Source: Haematococcus lacustris (Eukaryota > Chlorophyta > Chlorophyceae > Chlamydomonadales > Haematococcaceae). Taken from it: a DNA stretch of 64,000 bases. Below are positions 43,706 to 54,850 of this stretch, one piece after another; positions within the stretch are counted from its first letter, which is position 1, and the number at the start of each line of letters is the position of its first letter. Both the position numbers and the translations under genes were made by a program. The stretch spans positions 1 to 64,000 of the forward strand of contig JASKMD010000013.1 in the NCBI GenBank assembly GCA_030144725.1. Reading direction: 5' to 3'. Below the pieces are notes generated by a model. It was given only the letters and a program-made list of their open reading frames with translations. It did not search any database and was not told the origin of the DNA.

Positions 43706-44808
43706 AGGAGCACTATAGCACCTACCTACCTTTTGGCTGCTTGCTATGACTGCTGCTGGGAAGGGGGTGGGATTGGAGGATTGAAGGCGGGGAGGGAGGG
43801 TAGATGTGGAAGGCGGGAGGCAGGGAGGCGGGAGGCGGGGAGGCGGGAGGCAGGGAGGCGGGAGGCGGGGAGGCGGGAGGTAGGGAGGCGGGAGGCGGGG
43901 AGGCGGAAGGCTCAGTTGGGTTTATATGGGCGGGGTGGCTTGAAGGCGGGGTGGGTTGGGTTAGGGGCATGGGTTGGGTTGGGTAGGGGCCTGGGTTGGG
44001 TTGTGTAGGGGCATGGGTTGGGGGCATGGGCGGGGGTCGGGGCGGGAGAGGGAGCGGGGGCCGGGGAGGATAAATTGGGAGGGGGTGGTTGTGTAGGGAA
44101 AGTGGAGGGGAGGTGCCCATCAGACCTGCAACCAAGGGGCGTGCACGTGAGGTAGGGTGACCAGGCTGTGCACTGTGTTAGCTATCACCGCGGCCTCACC
44201 TTGGTGGTCCTCCTGGCCTCCTACCTGCTCACCCCTGGCAACATATCCCATGCGCCAGTGGGTTGGGGCTGTGGTGGGGTGTGTAGTAGTGTGTAGGGAA
44301 GGGAAGGTGGGGTGAGGAGGGGGCTGCGATGCCACGTCAATCGAAGGGTGGGAGAGGGGAAGGTTAGGCTTGACAAGCATGGGAGAGAGGGAGAGGGGGA
44401 AGGGAGGGGGGGGTGGTGGTGGTGGTAGTGGCAAGAGGGTGGATGGGGTGGGCTTTCTCTTGGTTGCTGGGATGTCAGGGGAGAGGTGACGGGGAGGGTG
44501 GAAGTGGGGGTGGGGAGAGGTGGATGTGGAGGGACGACCAGCTTGGCAATGGTGGTGGGCGTGGGAAAGGGGAGGAAAAGGGAAGGGTGTGATGATCAAT
44601 CCTGCAGCGGGACAAGCCCCTTCCTTGGGCGGGAGGGCATTAATAGTCTCAGGTGTAGGCGCGCAAGACCTGCGGCAACGGTGTGACGATTTGTCAACAG
44701 AAGCAAACATTGGACATGGGTACTGGATGCACTCACCAATAGAGTAGGGAGATGTAGGGAGATGTAGGGAGATGTAGAGCTGGCAGATGGAGGGGCAGGT
44801 GTAGCAGC
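43706..44808 (-). repeat. Right arm of the inverted repeat (part 1)
   Basis: Inverted match to 40503-41760; the arm resumes at 50859 beyond the chromovirus. Confidence 0.85.
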
Positions 44809-45178
44809 TGTAACAGGCTGGACGGGTAACCAGGATGAATGCGAGGTTTATTTCTTTTCCCATGCAGGATTCTGTGTGACTTGTGAAACACTGTGTTTTT
44901 AAGCTGAGATCAGTTCTTGATTCGGGGAGTAAGTTGTAAGCAAGTTCTGCTCTTCTGCTCCAACGTCCCCGTCACTTACAAGTCCCAGATTCAACTCGGC
45001 TCGCCACTTGCAAGAGTACGTGTGCAGCCAGCGTCTCTGATCGCAGCCACAGCATCTAGTAGTGGTTGTCTAAGCCTGTAGCTGCTTTAGCCGCATAAGC
45101 GACAGCTAATCAGCCCAGCCAGTTCAAAAACCCTAAAGTTGCAGCCATGCATACTGGGTACCTGGCTGTACTGTAACA
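44809..45178 (+). repeat. 5' LTR
   Basis: 370 bp, starts and ends TGTAACA. One difference from the 3' LTR (C for T near 45076). Confidence 0.97.
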
Positions 45179-45180
45179 CT

Positions 45181-45198
45181 TGGTTTCCCCGTATTCGA
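45181..45198 (+). other. Primer-binding site
   Basis: TGGTTTCCCCGTATTCGA two bases after the LTR; TGG pairs with a tRNA 3' CCA. I cannot name the tRNA. Confidence 0.65.
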
Positions 45199-45211
45199 TT
45201 ATCCCTGTGGA

Positions 45212-45835
45212 GTGAGCGCCATTCCAGAGACCGTCACTGATCTGGTCGACGAGCTTGAATCTCTGGAAGCGCCACCAGCGACCCCACCTCCAGAACGACC
45301 TACTCGAGCGGCCATTCCCTACCCAGCATTCAGTTCGGGTCCGGTTCAAGGTCGTGGTACTGGACGGTTGGCCCACCAGTCCGGTCCTTCCCGCGGAAGA
45401 GGCAGGAGCACACCTGGCACTAGCGCCAGAGCTGCGCACTCTGTCACTGCTGAACCTGATTGCACACACTGCAAGTACTATAAGGCCGCAGCTGATAGTT
45501 CGCACAAGCTCATTCAGGAACTCCGCAATGACAAAGCCGAGCTGCAGCAACGCCTAGACGCATTTGTGCAGCGCAGTTTGACTCCACATCAGTACCTGCC
45601 CCAGCAGAGCGCACCGCATTACCTGCCCCAGCAGAGCGCACCGCACTACCTGCCCCAGCAGAGCGCACAACAGTTTTACAGTGCACCGACTTTCCCGCAG
45701 TTTGCACCTGTGCCCTGCGAGTTCTTTGTCCCACCCACACCACCCGCACTGCCTGCACCTCCTGCGCCAGCACAGTCCCATAACTCAATAGGCTTCCACC
45801 TCCGCAAGGCATACAAGGCTCCACGTCAGAACTAG
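45212..45835 (+). CDS. Pre-gag ORF of the chromovirus, no ATG
   Basis: An open frame of about 230 codons (open from 45137) with no in-frame ATG; the coordinates start at a GTG. It encodes a Pro-rich N-terminus, CTHCKYYK, a probable coiled coil (HKLIQELRNDKAELQQRLDA), three HYLPQQSAP units, and a Pro-rich end, stopping 8 bases before the gag ATG in another frame. Low-complexity composition fits a gag-like accessory protein. Translation would need a non-AUG start or a spliced leader; alternatively it is not translated. Confidence 0.45.
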   Translation: MSAIPETVTDLVDELESLEAPPATPPPERPTRAAIPYPAFSSGPVQGRGTGRLAHQSGPSRGRGRSTPGTSARAAHSVTAEPDCTHCKYYKAAADSSHKLIQELRNDKAELQQRLDAFVQRSLTPHQYLPQQSAPHYLPQQSAPHYLPQQSAQQFYSAPTFPQFAPVPCEFFVPPTPPALPAPPAPAQSHNSIGFHLRKAYKAPRQN

Positions 45836-45843
45836 GCACCAAC

Positions 45844-46710
45844 ATGGCACAGCCCACCCCCCTGGACCCTCTGCTAATGACATGGAATGCTGTAGGAGTG
45901 GAGATGCAAAGGGTAGCCCAGAGCAATGCCAACCTAGCTGCTGCCATAGGCAATAGGCCTGCCATGTCTGGTCTAGTGAAGCTGAGTGAGGTGAAGGCAT
46001 TTGACGGCAAGGGGGATGTGTCAGGTTTCCTGTTCCAAGTGGAGGATGTGTACTCTCTGTATCAGAACCTGACTGATGCCCAGAAGATAGTGTCAGCCAG
46101 TGTAAGACTCTCAGGCCTGGCTCTCTCCTGGTATCGCTCGGCACGGGCTGACAGCAACATGACATGGCAAAGCTTCAAAACTGGCATCAAAGCAGCCTTC
46201 ATCAGCAAATCAGAGGCAGCTAAAGCCAGGGACATGCTCCATGAGGCTAAGCAGAAGCAGAACCAGTCGGCCCTGTCCTTTGCCATGCACCTGAGAAGCC
46301 TGTTCATGCAAATCCCCAACATCACGGATGACGAGCAGCTGGACCGCTTCAGGCGAGGCCTACACCCTGCCCTGCGTGCCATGGTAGATGTGCAATCACC
46401 TGATACCTTTGAGAAGGCAGTCAACATTGCAGTGGCACATGACTCAGCCTACAGGGATGCAGGAGTATCTACAGCCACCCCAATGCAACTGGGAGCCATG
46501 TTCAGACCAGCAGTGAGCAGCAGCAGCAGCAGCTCCGCAACCAAAGCTGCACCCCGCACTGAAGCGGAGAAGAAAGTGTTCGGCAAGCTGACTGACGAGG
46601 AAAAGGCAGATTACACCGCGAAGAACAAATGCACCTTCTGTCGCGAGGAAGGCCATGTATACCGTGACTGCAAGCACCCTCGTCGCAATAAGTTTGTACC
46701 AAAAAAATAG
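45844..46710 (+). CDS. gag: Gag (capsid and nucleocapsid)
   Basis: 288 residues. The capsid-like retrotransposon gag region contains [28 protein letters not shown] and [10 protein letters not shown]...DRFRRGL. A Ser-rich linker leads to a CCHC knuckle [14 protein letters not shown] (C-x2-C-x4-H-x4-C) and a basic end. It packages the element RNA in virus-like particles. The last sense codons form a run of seven A directly before TAG, which allows a shift to the pol frame. Confidence 0.93.
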   Translation: MAQPTPLDPLLMTWNAVGVEMQRVAQSNANLAAAIGNRPAMSGLVKLSEVKAFDGKGDVSGFLFQVEDVYSLYQNLTDAQKIVSASVRLSGLALSWYRSARADSNMTWQSFKTGIKAAFISKSEAAKARDMLHEAKQKQNQSALSFAMHLRSLFMQIPNITDDEQLDRFRRGLHPALRAMVDVQSPDTFEKAVNIAVAHDSAYRDAGVSTATPMQLGAMFRPAVSSSSSSSATKAAPRTEAEKKVFGKLTDEEKADYTAKNKCTFCREEGHVYRDCKHPRRNKFVPKK

Positions 46711-46734
46711 TCACTGCGGCAGTACACTGCCGCA
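46701..46734 (+). promoter_or_regulatory. -1 ribosomal frameshift signal between gag and pol
   Basis: Slippery heptamer A-AAA-AAA at 46701-46707 in the gag frame, the gag stop TAG at 46708, then after a 7-nt spacer an 8-bp stem TGCGGCAG/CTGCCGCA with loop TACA (46715-46734). The -1 frame is open from here through the protease. Confidence 0.8.
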
Positions 46735-49700
46735 AGGCGCCAAGCACAACACCTGCTGAGAGCACTATCACCCCAGCACCAGTAGAGCCGCGGTTCCAAA
46801 TCACTAAGCTAGCCACAACACAGCCAGACGCTGAGTCTGAGAGTGCGCTGCTCATCTTTGCTGGCAACTACAAGGGACAGCCAGTTCGCATACTGGTAGA
46901 CGGGGGAGCTACCGCGTCTTTCATCGACAGCGAGTTTTGCATGCGCCATGACTTGCACACAGCAGAAAAGCATGACCCTGATCACATCCGCCTTGCTGAT
47001 GGTCATCAGCAAGAGAGTTCCGCAATGATCCCTGAAGCTCGCTTCCGTATGGGCAGCTATAAAGGAGAACAAACACTGCACTGCACACGGCTGCATGGAT
47101 TTGAAATCATCCTTGGCAAACCGTGGCTGGCAGACATAAACCCACGCATTGACTGGAAGCACAACATCATGACTTTCCAGCATGCTGGCAAAAAGCACAC
47201 CCTGAGGGCCCCACCAGCCCCCAGAGACCCTGATCTAGACAAGTACACCATTAGCACAGCAGGCCTACGCGTTGCTGTCCGCACAAAACAACCCATGTTC
47301 ATGGTCTCCATCACACCAGCTGATCAGCCAGCTGAGAATCATCAGGTTATGGACTGCACACCAGTGTTGAAGGAGTTTACCTCCGTCTTCCCTGAGGACC
47401 TGCCATCTGGATTGCCGCCAGCTAGGGCAGTTGATCACCGCATAGACCTTGAGCCCAACAAGAGACCACCTGTGAGATCCACATACGCCATGTCTACCCT
47501 TGAGCTGGCTGAGTTAAAACAGCAGATCACGGAGATGCAAGAGAAAGGCTTCATCCGACCCAGCACCTCACCCTATGGCTCAGGAGTGCTATTTGTGCGC
47601 AAGAAAGACGGTACATTCCGCATGTGCATTGATTACAGGCCACTGAACCGCATCACCATCAAAAACAGATACCCGCTTCCACGCATTGACAACCTGCTGG
47701 ATAGGCTGCATGGAGCCTCAGTGTTCAGCAAGATAGACTTACGCCAGGGGTATCATCAGATACGCATTGCCCCTGAGGACATTCCTAAAACAGCATTTCG
47801 CACACGGTATGGCCACTTCGAGTTTACTGTCATGCCATTCGGTCTGTGCAATGCCCCAGCTACTTTTCAACGGCTCATGAATGACATTTTCCGTCAGGAG
47901 CTAGACGACTGTGTGATTGTCTACCTGGATGACATCTTGATATTCTCACGCTCCCATGCAGACCATGCACAGCACCTGCGGCGGGTACTAGGCCTGCTGC
48001 AAGAACACAAGCTGTATGCTAAGCTATCTAAGTGTGAGTTTGGATTGAGTCAAACAGAGTTCCTAGGACACATCATCTCATCCACCGGCATCGCATGTGA
48101 CCCTAAAAAGATCACTGCTGTCGAGACCTGGCCTGTCCCCACTACAGTACAAGACGTGCGTAGCTTCCTGGGGCTTGCTAACTTCTACCGCCGCTTTGTC
48201 AAGAACTTTGCTGACATTGCTGCACCACTGACGGCTCTCACTCAGGCTGATGGACACGACAAGCAGGGCAAAGTGGCATGGGGGCCAGCCCAGCAGTCAG
48301 CTTTTGAAGCTTTGAAGACAGCTCTCACCTCGGCACCGGTGCTCATAGCGCCAGATCCTGCACAATCATACACACTGCGCTGTGACGCCTCTGGCATTGG
48401 CATAGGGGCAGTGCAATCACAGGGCAAGGGACCTGCTGAACGCGTAGTTGCTTACCATTCAAGGAAGCTGCTGCCAGCAGAGCGTAACTATCCCACACAT
48501 GAACAGGAGCTTCTGTCCATGGTGGAGGCACTGAAAGTCTGGAGACATTACCTGCTAGGTGTTCACTTCACGCTGCTCACAGACAATTGGGCTAACAAGC
48601 ACCTGCAATCACAGCCAAACCTAGACAGTAGGAGGCAAGCACGATGGATGGAAGTTTTGCAGGACTATAACTGCAGCATCGACCACATTCCTGGCAAGCA
48701 CAACATGGTGGCGGACGCGCTATCACGCAGGCCAGACTATCAAGTGTACACCCAGACCCTGGAGTTGCACGCACTCACCACAGCGGGCACCAGCGCCCAG
48801 GGACACGAGACGCAAGTCTCCTTCGCCCCGCACATACTGCAAAAGATCGGAGAAACCGCATCTGCAGACGCACAGTACCAGCGCTATCACGCGGCTGCAC
48901 TGGCTGGCAAAGCACGCCAGTTTATCATTAGGGACAATCAGCTTTACCACACAGGGCGGGGGTCAGTCAAGCTGTACATTCCAGTTGGCCCATTGCGCAC
49001 CGACCTGCTGTGTGAGGCGCACGATATACCCATCTCAGGCCATCTAGGCAGGGACAAGACCTACGCACGGCTATCCCGTCTATACTTCTGGCCGCGCATG
49101 GCTGCGTCAGTGCATGATTATGTTCGCACATGTCTTGCCTGCCAGCGTAACAAGTCCGACACACAACGACCCATTGGCTTATTGCAGTCTCTGCCTGTGC
49201 CCCAGCACCGTTGGGAACATGTCAGTCTGGATCTGATCACCCAGCTGCCTAATACCACTGCTGGCCACGATGCCATTGCTGTCTTTGTGGACAAACTCAC
49301 CAAAATGATTCATGCTGTACCCACCACCACAACAGTTACAGCATCCACTCTGGCTCGTCTCTTTTTCGACAATGTTTTCCGGCTGCACGGCCTACCCAAG
49401 GTCATTGTGTCAGACCGAGACCCACGTTTCACTTCTATCTTCTGGCAAGAACTGTTCAAGCTCACTGGCACACACCTCAACATGTCCACTGCCAACCACC
49501 CACAAACAGATGGGCAGACCGAGCGTGCTAACCGCACACTTGAGGACATGCTGCGTAATTTTGTGTCGCCACACCATGATGACTGGGACCAGCACCTTAC
49601 AGCTGCTGAGTTTGCATACAACGCATCTGTCCAGGCAAGCACAGGGTACAGCCCGTTCCGCCTCAACTCTGGACAAGAATCATACACACCACTAACCCTG

Positions 49701-50369
49701 GCAGCACCACACGTCCGTGTGCCAGGAGACAATGAGTCAGCAGCAGCCTACGTGCACCGCATGGCAGCTGACCTGGCATCAGCTACCCATCACCTTGTGA
49801 AAGCACAAGAGAGGCAGACGACCAATGCAAACAAGAAGCGTAGTGACCACACCTTTGCAGTGGGAGACATGGTATACCTGGCCCACTCTTTCTTTGCTCA
49901 CTCACAGCCAGCCAACGCCACTGCTGACAATGCCACACGCAAGTTCCTACCCAGGCAACACGGCCCATTCAAAATCCTGGAGATTGTCACCCCTGTAGCG
50001 CTCAAACTGCAGTTTCCACCAGCATGGAGCAACATGCATCCCGTTGTACATGTCTCGCACGTGAAGGTGCACAACGACGGCTCCGCTGAGTTCCCCACAC
50101 GCAACCCTGATCCACCGCCTGAACCCGAACTCATTGATGGCGAGGAACATTTTGAAGTACAAGAGATTCGTAACCACCGCTTCCAGCGAGGCAAATTGCA
50201 ATTGCAGGTCAAGTGGCTGGGACACCCCGACCACGAGAACAGCTGGCTACCGTACACACAGCTGCAAGAAGACCTGACCAAGCGCTTTCTGAACAAGATC
50301 GTCAAGACATATGCTATGCGTACCAACCAGCCTAAGCAGTGGATGAAACAGTCCAAGACTCCTGCCTGA
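46710..50369 (+). CDS. pol: Pol polyprotein: protease, RT, RNase H, integrase, chromodomain
   Basis: Read by -1 frameshift from gag; the first in-frame ATG is only at 46941, inside the protease, so frameshift entry is likelier. Order: aspartic protease with [13 protein letters not shown] (D-G-G in place of the usual D-[ST]-G); RT with [24 protein letters not shown] and YLDD (47922); RNase H with [11 protein letters not shown] and E/D residues; integrase with an HHCC finger (H...H...CLACQ) and D, D, E in [13 protein letters not shown] and DGQTER; C-terminal chromodomain [14 protein letters not shown]...[17 protein letters not shown]. The chromodomain places it among chromoviruses and would steer integration to particular chromatin. 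No stop or frameshift is seen over 1,220 codons. Confidence 0.95.
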   Translation, partial: VTAAVHCRKAPSTTPAESTITPAPVEPRFQITKLATTQPDAESESALLIFAGNYKGQPVRILVDGGATASFIDSEFCMRHDLHTAEKHDPDHIRLADGHQQESSAMIPEARFRMGSYKGEQTLHCTRLHGFEIILGKPWLADINPRIDWKHNIMTFQHAGKKHTLRAPPAPRDPDLDKYTISTAGLRVAVRTKQPMFMVSITPADQPAENHQVMDCTPVLKEFTSVFPEDLPSGLPPARAVDHRIDLEPNKRPPVRSTYAMSTLELAELKQQITEMQEKGFIRPSTSPYGSGVLFVRKKDGTFRMCIDYRPLNRITIKNRYPLPRIDNLLDRLHGASVFSKIDLRQGYHQIRIAPEDIPKTAFRTRYGHFEFTVMPFGLCNAPATFQRLMNDIFRQELDDCVIVYLDDILIFSRSHADHAQHLRRVLGLLQEHKLYAKLSKCEFGLSQTEFLGHIISSTGIACDPKKITAVETWPVPTTVQDVRSFLGLANFYRRFVKNFADIAAPLTALTQADGHDKQGKVAWGPAQQSAFEALKTALTSAPVLIAPDPAQSYTLRCDASGIGIGAVQSQGKGPAERVVAYHSRKLLPAERNYPTHEQELLSMVEALKVWRHYLLGVHFTLLTDNWANKHLQSQPNLDSRRQARWMEVLQDYNCSIDHIPGKHNMVADALSRRPDYQVYTQTLELHALTTAGTSAQGHETQVSFAPHILQKIGETASADAQYQRYHAAALAGKARQFIIRDNQLYHTGRGSVKLYIPVGPLRTDLLCEAHDIPISGHLGRDKTYARLSRLYFWPRMAASVHDYVRTCLACQRNKSDTQRPIGLLQSLPVPQHRWEHVSLDLITQLPNTTAGHDAIAVFVDKLTKMIHAVPTTTTVTASTLARLFFDNVFRLHGLPKVIVSDRDPRFTSIFWQELFKLTGTHLNMSTANHPQTDGQTERANRTLEDMLRNFVSPHHDDWDQHLTAAEFAYNASVQASTGYSPFRLNSGQESYTPLTLAAPHVRVPGDNESAAAYVHRMAADLASATHHLVKAQERQTTNANKKRSDHTFAVGDMVYLAHSFFAHSQPANATADNATRKFLPRQHGPFKILEIVTPVALKLQFPPAWSNMHPVVHVSHVKVHNDGSAEFPTRNPDPPPEPELIDGEEHFEVQEIRNHRFQRGKLQLQVKWLGHPDHENSWLPYTQLQEDLTKRFLNKIVKTYAMRTNQPKQWMKQSKTPA

Positions 50370-50469
50370 TGTTCTGCATGCCTGCTCTGCCTGCTTTGCC
50401 TGATCTTCCTGCTTTGCCTGCTCTGCATGCCATGCCTGTGTTTCATGAAGCTACGGGACGTAGCTCTGC

Positions 50470-50483
50470 GGGGAAGGGGAGAG
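50470..50483 (+). other. Polypurine tract
   Basis: GGGGAAGGGGAGAG directly before the 3' LTR; primes plus-strand DNA synthesis. Confidence 0.85.
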
Positions 50484-50853
50484 TGTAACAGGCTGGACGG
50501 GTAACCAGGATGAATGCGAGGTTTATTTCTTTTCCCATGCAGGATTCTGTGTGACTTGTGAAACACTGTGTTTTTAAGCTGAGATCAGTTCTTGATTCGG
50601 GGAGTAAGTTGTAAGCAAGTTCTGCTCTTCTGCTCCAACGTCCCCGTCACTTACAAGTCCCAGATTCAACTCGGCTCGCCACTTGCAAGAGTACGTGTGC
50701 AGCCAGCGTCTCTGATCGCAGCCACAGCATCTAGTAGTGGTTGTCTAAGTCTGTAGCTGCTTTAGCCGCATAAGCGACAGCTAATCAGCCCAGCCAGTTC
50801 AAAAACCCTAAAGTTGCAGCCATGCATACTGGGTACCTGGCTGTACTGTAACA
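50484..50853 (+). repeat. 3' LTR
   Basis: 370 bp, identical to the 5' LTR but for one base. Confidence 0.97.
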
Positions 50854-50858
50854 GCAGC

Positions 50859-51431
50859 CCTCCATTACAACCCACCATCCTTTGTCCTCACCTCAGTAGG
50901 AAGTGCAAGGTGGGAGAGTAGGGCAGGGCTGGGCTGGGCTGGGCTGGGCTGGGCTGGGCTGGGCTGGGCGGGGTGAAGGTGAGGGTGAGGGTGGGGGTGG
51001 GGGGTCCCTGTTGGCTCTTACCTTGGAGTGGAGTTGGCTCTTACCTTTTGGAGTGGTGTTGTTAGTGGTGGGGGTGGAAGAGCCAGGGTAGGGTTGAGCG
51101 TTAAGGGTGGGGTGGGCTCTCTTCTGTCTGCTGGGGTAATGGAGGGGGCTGGGATGCCAGGGGGGAGGTGACGGGGAAGCAGGGGTTGGGGAGAGGTGAA
51201 AGTGGTGAAACTGCCAGGGTGAGGGTGAGGGTGAGGTTGAGGGAGGGGGGGAATGTAATGTCAAACTGGGAGGGGGTGGTTGTGTAGTGTAGAGGGAAGG
51301 GGAGGTGCCCATTACACCTGCAATCAGCCAGGGGGAAGGGAAAGGAGAGGAAGGGAGGGAGGAAGGGATGGAGGGAGGGAGGGAGTAGGTCGGGAGGGAG
51401 GGAGGGAGGCTGCGAGGTAGGCTGCAAGGTA
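50859..51431. other. Rest of inverted arm and G-rich low-complexity DNA
   Basis: 50859-50945 completes the inverted arm matching 40430-40497. Then (GGGCT)n, GGTGAGGG and GGGAGGGA runs. No gene. Confidence 0.6.
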
Positions 51432-51433
51432 CG

Positions 51434-54400
51434 CACTCCTACAAATTAGTCCCTGCGTTTCTCCCTGCGCTTTTGTCAACCTTGTCCAAATGGGCTGAAA
51501 CTTGGCCAGTTGGTAGCTTGTGCTGTAAGGATTCCATCCCAAAAGAAATCAGGTCAAAAAAATCAAAGGCGGAGGCTGGGCGGCCCGTGGCGTTCACGCA
51601 GGGACGGATGCAGGGATGGAGGGGGGGGCGCAGGGACAAACGCAGGGATGGAAGGGGGGGTGCAGGGACGAACGCAGGGATGAGCGCAGGGATGAGCGCA
51701 GGGATTATGGGCGCAGGGATGAGCGCAGGGATTAACGCAGGGACGAGCGCAGGGATTTTGGGCGCAGGGATGAGCGCAGGGATAAACGCAGGGACGAGCG
51801 CAGGGATGAACGCAGGGACGAGCGCAGGGATTATGGGCGCAGGGACGAGCGCAGGGATTAACGCAGGGATGAGCGCAGGGATTATGGGCGCAGGGACGAG
51901 CGCAGGGATGAGCGCAGGGATTATCGCAGGGATTAACGCAGGGATTAACGCAGGGATTATCGCAGGGATTAACGCAGGGATTAACGCAGGGATTAACGCA
52001 GGGATTAACGCAGGGATTATCGCAGGGATTAACGCAGGGATTAACGCAGGGATTAACGCAGGGATTATCGCAGGGATTAACGCAGGGATTAACGCAGGGA
52101 TTAACGCAGGGATTAACGCAGGGATTAACGCAGGGATTAACGCAGGGATTAACGCAGGGCTCGAGTGCAGGGACGGACGCAGGGCTCGAGTGCAGGGACG
52201 GACGCAGGGACGGATGCAGGGGCAGACGCAGGGATTGTAGGAACGTGCATGATGCTTACAGCAGTGTCTAACACAAGCACAAATTACCTTCTCCGTGTTT
52301 GCTACATCCAACTACATCCATCACATCCATCTACTGCGATCATTTAGGCTGGAGTCTGGCTGCTGCATGTCAGCTGGCTCCTGCCTGTAAGCTGGCTGCC
52401 ACCAAGCTGCTACGGCCTCTTAGCTGCTGATCCTGGCTTGCACCACTGCTCCATGGCCACACCACTGCCAAGAGGCTGCTGCACCCCTGCACAACAACAA
52501 CATGCACACAAGGGGACATGTGCACAAGAGCACACACCTTACTGATGAAGGACGCACCCACGACGTTCATTTGCAATCAGGCAGGCAACACAGATGTGGT
52601 GGAACGTGACGCTATATAGATGAAGCGCGACTGGTGCTGCGTGACTGCTACCACGAAAACGGCGGCTGCACCGCACTGCGACATCGCACCTGGCATAGTG
52701 TACGAGTGCAGTCCGGATCCTGCAAGCCTGCGAGCGTGCAAGCCGGCAAACCTGCAAGCCACGAGGCGGCAAGACACATCGCACATCGCTCAATTGCCAG
52801 CCGAAGGCACCTACCACCACTAGCGTGCAACAAGCCCTCCTCTGTGGCAGCCACCAGCCAGGCCTTGTCGGTGCACCTTCATTCCTCCTACTAAGGCCAA
52901 TCTTGACGCAAGCCTTTGCCAATACATCGCAGTACGTTCCCGACAAGGCCTAGCACAGTCTGGATAAGCGCTATCTTGGTTAGTGAACTTTCAAAGTTAG
53001 TGAATCGCGAAGCTTGCGAGTGACGAAGTTTGCGTGTTGTAGAGCAGTTCTAACGGCGGCATCGTTCATCCCTTAGGATACAAGGCAGCACACATATTGC
53101 TTCCCCAAGCGGGATCAGGCGACGAGAAACTGACAAGGCCTGGCTGGTGGCTGCCACAGAGGAGGGCTTGTTGCACGCTAGTGGTGGTAGGTGCCTTCGG
53201 CTGGCAATTGAGCGATGTGCGATGTGTCTTGCCGCCTCGTGGCTTGCAGGTTTGCCGGCTTGCACGCTCGCAGGCTTGCAGGATCCGGACTGCACTCGTA
53301 CACTATGCCAGGTGCGATGTCGCAGTGCGGTGCAGCCGCCGTTTTCGTGGTAGCAGTCACGCAGCACCAGTCGCGCTTCATCTATATAGCGTCACGTTCC
53401 ACCACATCTGTGTTGCCTGCCTGATTGCAGATGAACGTCGTGGGTGCGTCCTTCATCAGTAAGGTGACAGCTCTTGTGCACATGTCCCCTTGTGTGCATG
53501 TTGTTGTTGTGCAGGGGTGCAGCAGCCTCTTGGCAGTGGTGTGGCCATGGAGCAGTGGTGCAAGCCAGGATCAGCAGCCAAGAGGCCGTAGCAGCTTGGT
53601 GGCAGCCAGCTTACAGGCAGGAGCCAGCTGACATGCAGCAGCCAGACTCCAGCCTAAATGATCGCAGTAGATGGATGTGATGTATGTAGTTGGATGTAGC
53701 AAACACGGAGAAGGTAATTTGTGCTTGTGTTAGACACTGCTGTAAGCATCATGCACGTTCCTACAATCCCTGCGTCTGCCCCTGCATCCGTCCCTGCGTC
53801 CGTCCCTGCACTCGAGCCCTGCGTCCGTCCCTGCACTCGAGCCCTGCGTTAATCCCTGCGTTAATCCCTGCGTTAATCCCTGCGTTAATCCCTGCGTTAA
53901 TCCCTGCGTTAATCCCTGCGTTAATCCCTGCGATAATCCCTGCGTTAATCCCTGCGTTAATCCCTGCGTTAATCCCTGCGATAATCCCTGCGTTAATCCC
54001 TGCGTTAATCCCTGCGTTAATCCCTGCGATAATCCCTGCGTTAATCCCTGCGTTAATCCCTGCGTTAATCCCTGCGATAATCCCTGCGTTAATCCCTGCG
54101 TTAATCCCTGCGCTAATCCTTGCGTTAATCCCTGCGATAATCCCTGCGTTAATCCCTGCGTTAATCCCTGCGATAATCCCTGCGCTCATCCCTGCGCTCG
54201 TCCCTGCGCCCATAATCCCTGCGCTCATCCCTGCGTTAATCCCTGCGCTCGTCCCTGCGCCCATAATCCCTGCGCTCGTCCCTGCGTTCATCCCTGCGCT
54301 CGTCCCTGCGTTTATCCCTGCGCTCATCCCTGCGCCCAAAATCCCTGCGCTCGTCCCTGCGTTAATCCCTGCGCTCATCCCTGCGCCCATAATCCCTGCG

Positions 54401-54663
54401 CTCATCCCTGCGCTCATCCCTGCGTTCGTCCCTGCACCCCCCCTTCCATCCCTGCGTTTGTCCCTGCGCCCCCCCCTCCATCCCTGCATCCGTCCCTGCG
54501 TGAACGCCACGGGCCGCCCAGCCTCCGCCTTTGATTTTTTTGACCTGATTTCTTTTGGGATGGAATCCTTACAGCACAAGCTACCAACTGGCCAAGTTTC
54601 AGCCCATTTGGACAAGGTTGACAAAAGCGCAGGGAGAAACGCAGGGACTAATTTGTAGGAGTG
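51434..54663. mobile_element. 3.2-kb foldback derivative of the CACTA-like family, TSD CG
   Basis: Begins CACTCCTACAAATTAGTCCC, ends ACTAATTTGTAGGAGTG, flanked by CG (51432-51433, 54664-54665). Left arm 51434-52869 and right arm 53132-54663 are near-identical inverted copies separated by a 262-bp loop. Each arm holds the family's terminal repeat, an array of CGCAGGGATTAA units and about 0.7 kb of non-family DNA. The right arm has about eight more 12-bp units. No transposase frame; it would move only with help from the complete element. Confidence 0.9.
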
Positions 54664-54772
54664 CGGTAGGCTGCGAGGTAGGCTGCAAGGTACGGTAGGG
54701 AGTATGTCAAGGCATGTGCGACGACGGACTTGGAGGTTGTGGTGGCAAAGGGAAGAGGTAAGACCATTAATC

Positions 54773-54850
54773 CTACAGCAGCACAAAAGGCACGCCAGTG
54801 GTTAAGCTAAGTAGAGGGAGCCACATACCTGCACAGGGATAGCCACTCAC
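54773..54850 (-). repeat. Intron-like dispersed repeat, copy 6
   Basis: Minus strand, GTGAGTGGCTATCCC to GTGCTGCTGTAG, 78 bp, with the shared TATGTGGCTCC block and downstream GATTAATGGTC. Confidence 0.5.

Larger units (their letters stand above)
44809..50853 (+). mobile_element. Intact Ty3/gypsy chromovirus
   Basis: Two 370-bp LTRs (TGTAACA...TGTAACA) differ at one site. A 5-bp duplication GCAGC flanks the element (44804-44808, 50854-50858). Primer-binding site, pre-gag ORF, gag with CCHC knuckle, -1 frameshift signal, protease-RT-RNase H-integrase-chromodomain polyprotein and polypurine tract are all present. The empty site is preserved at 40498-40502 in the other arm of the inverted repeat. 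All evidence says recent and potentially active. Confidence 0.96.

Noticed and set aside
52539..53462. Identical 120-135-codon ORFs in the foldback arms
   Set aside because: Duplicated because the arms are inverted copies; no domain and no independent evidence of coding.
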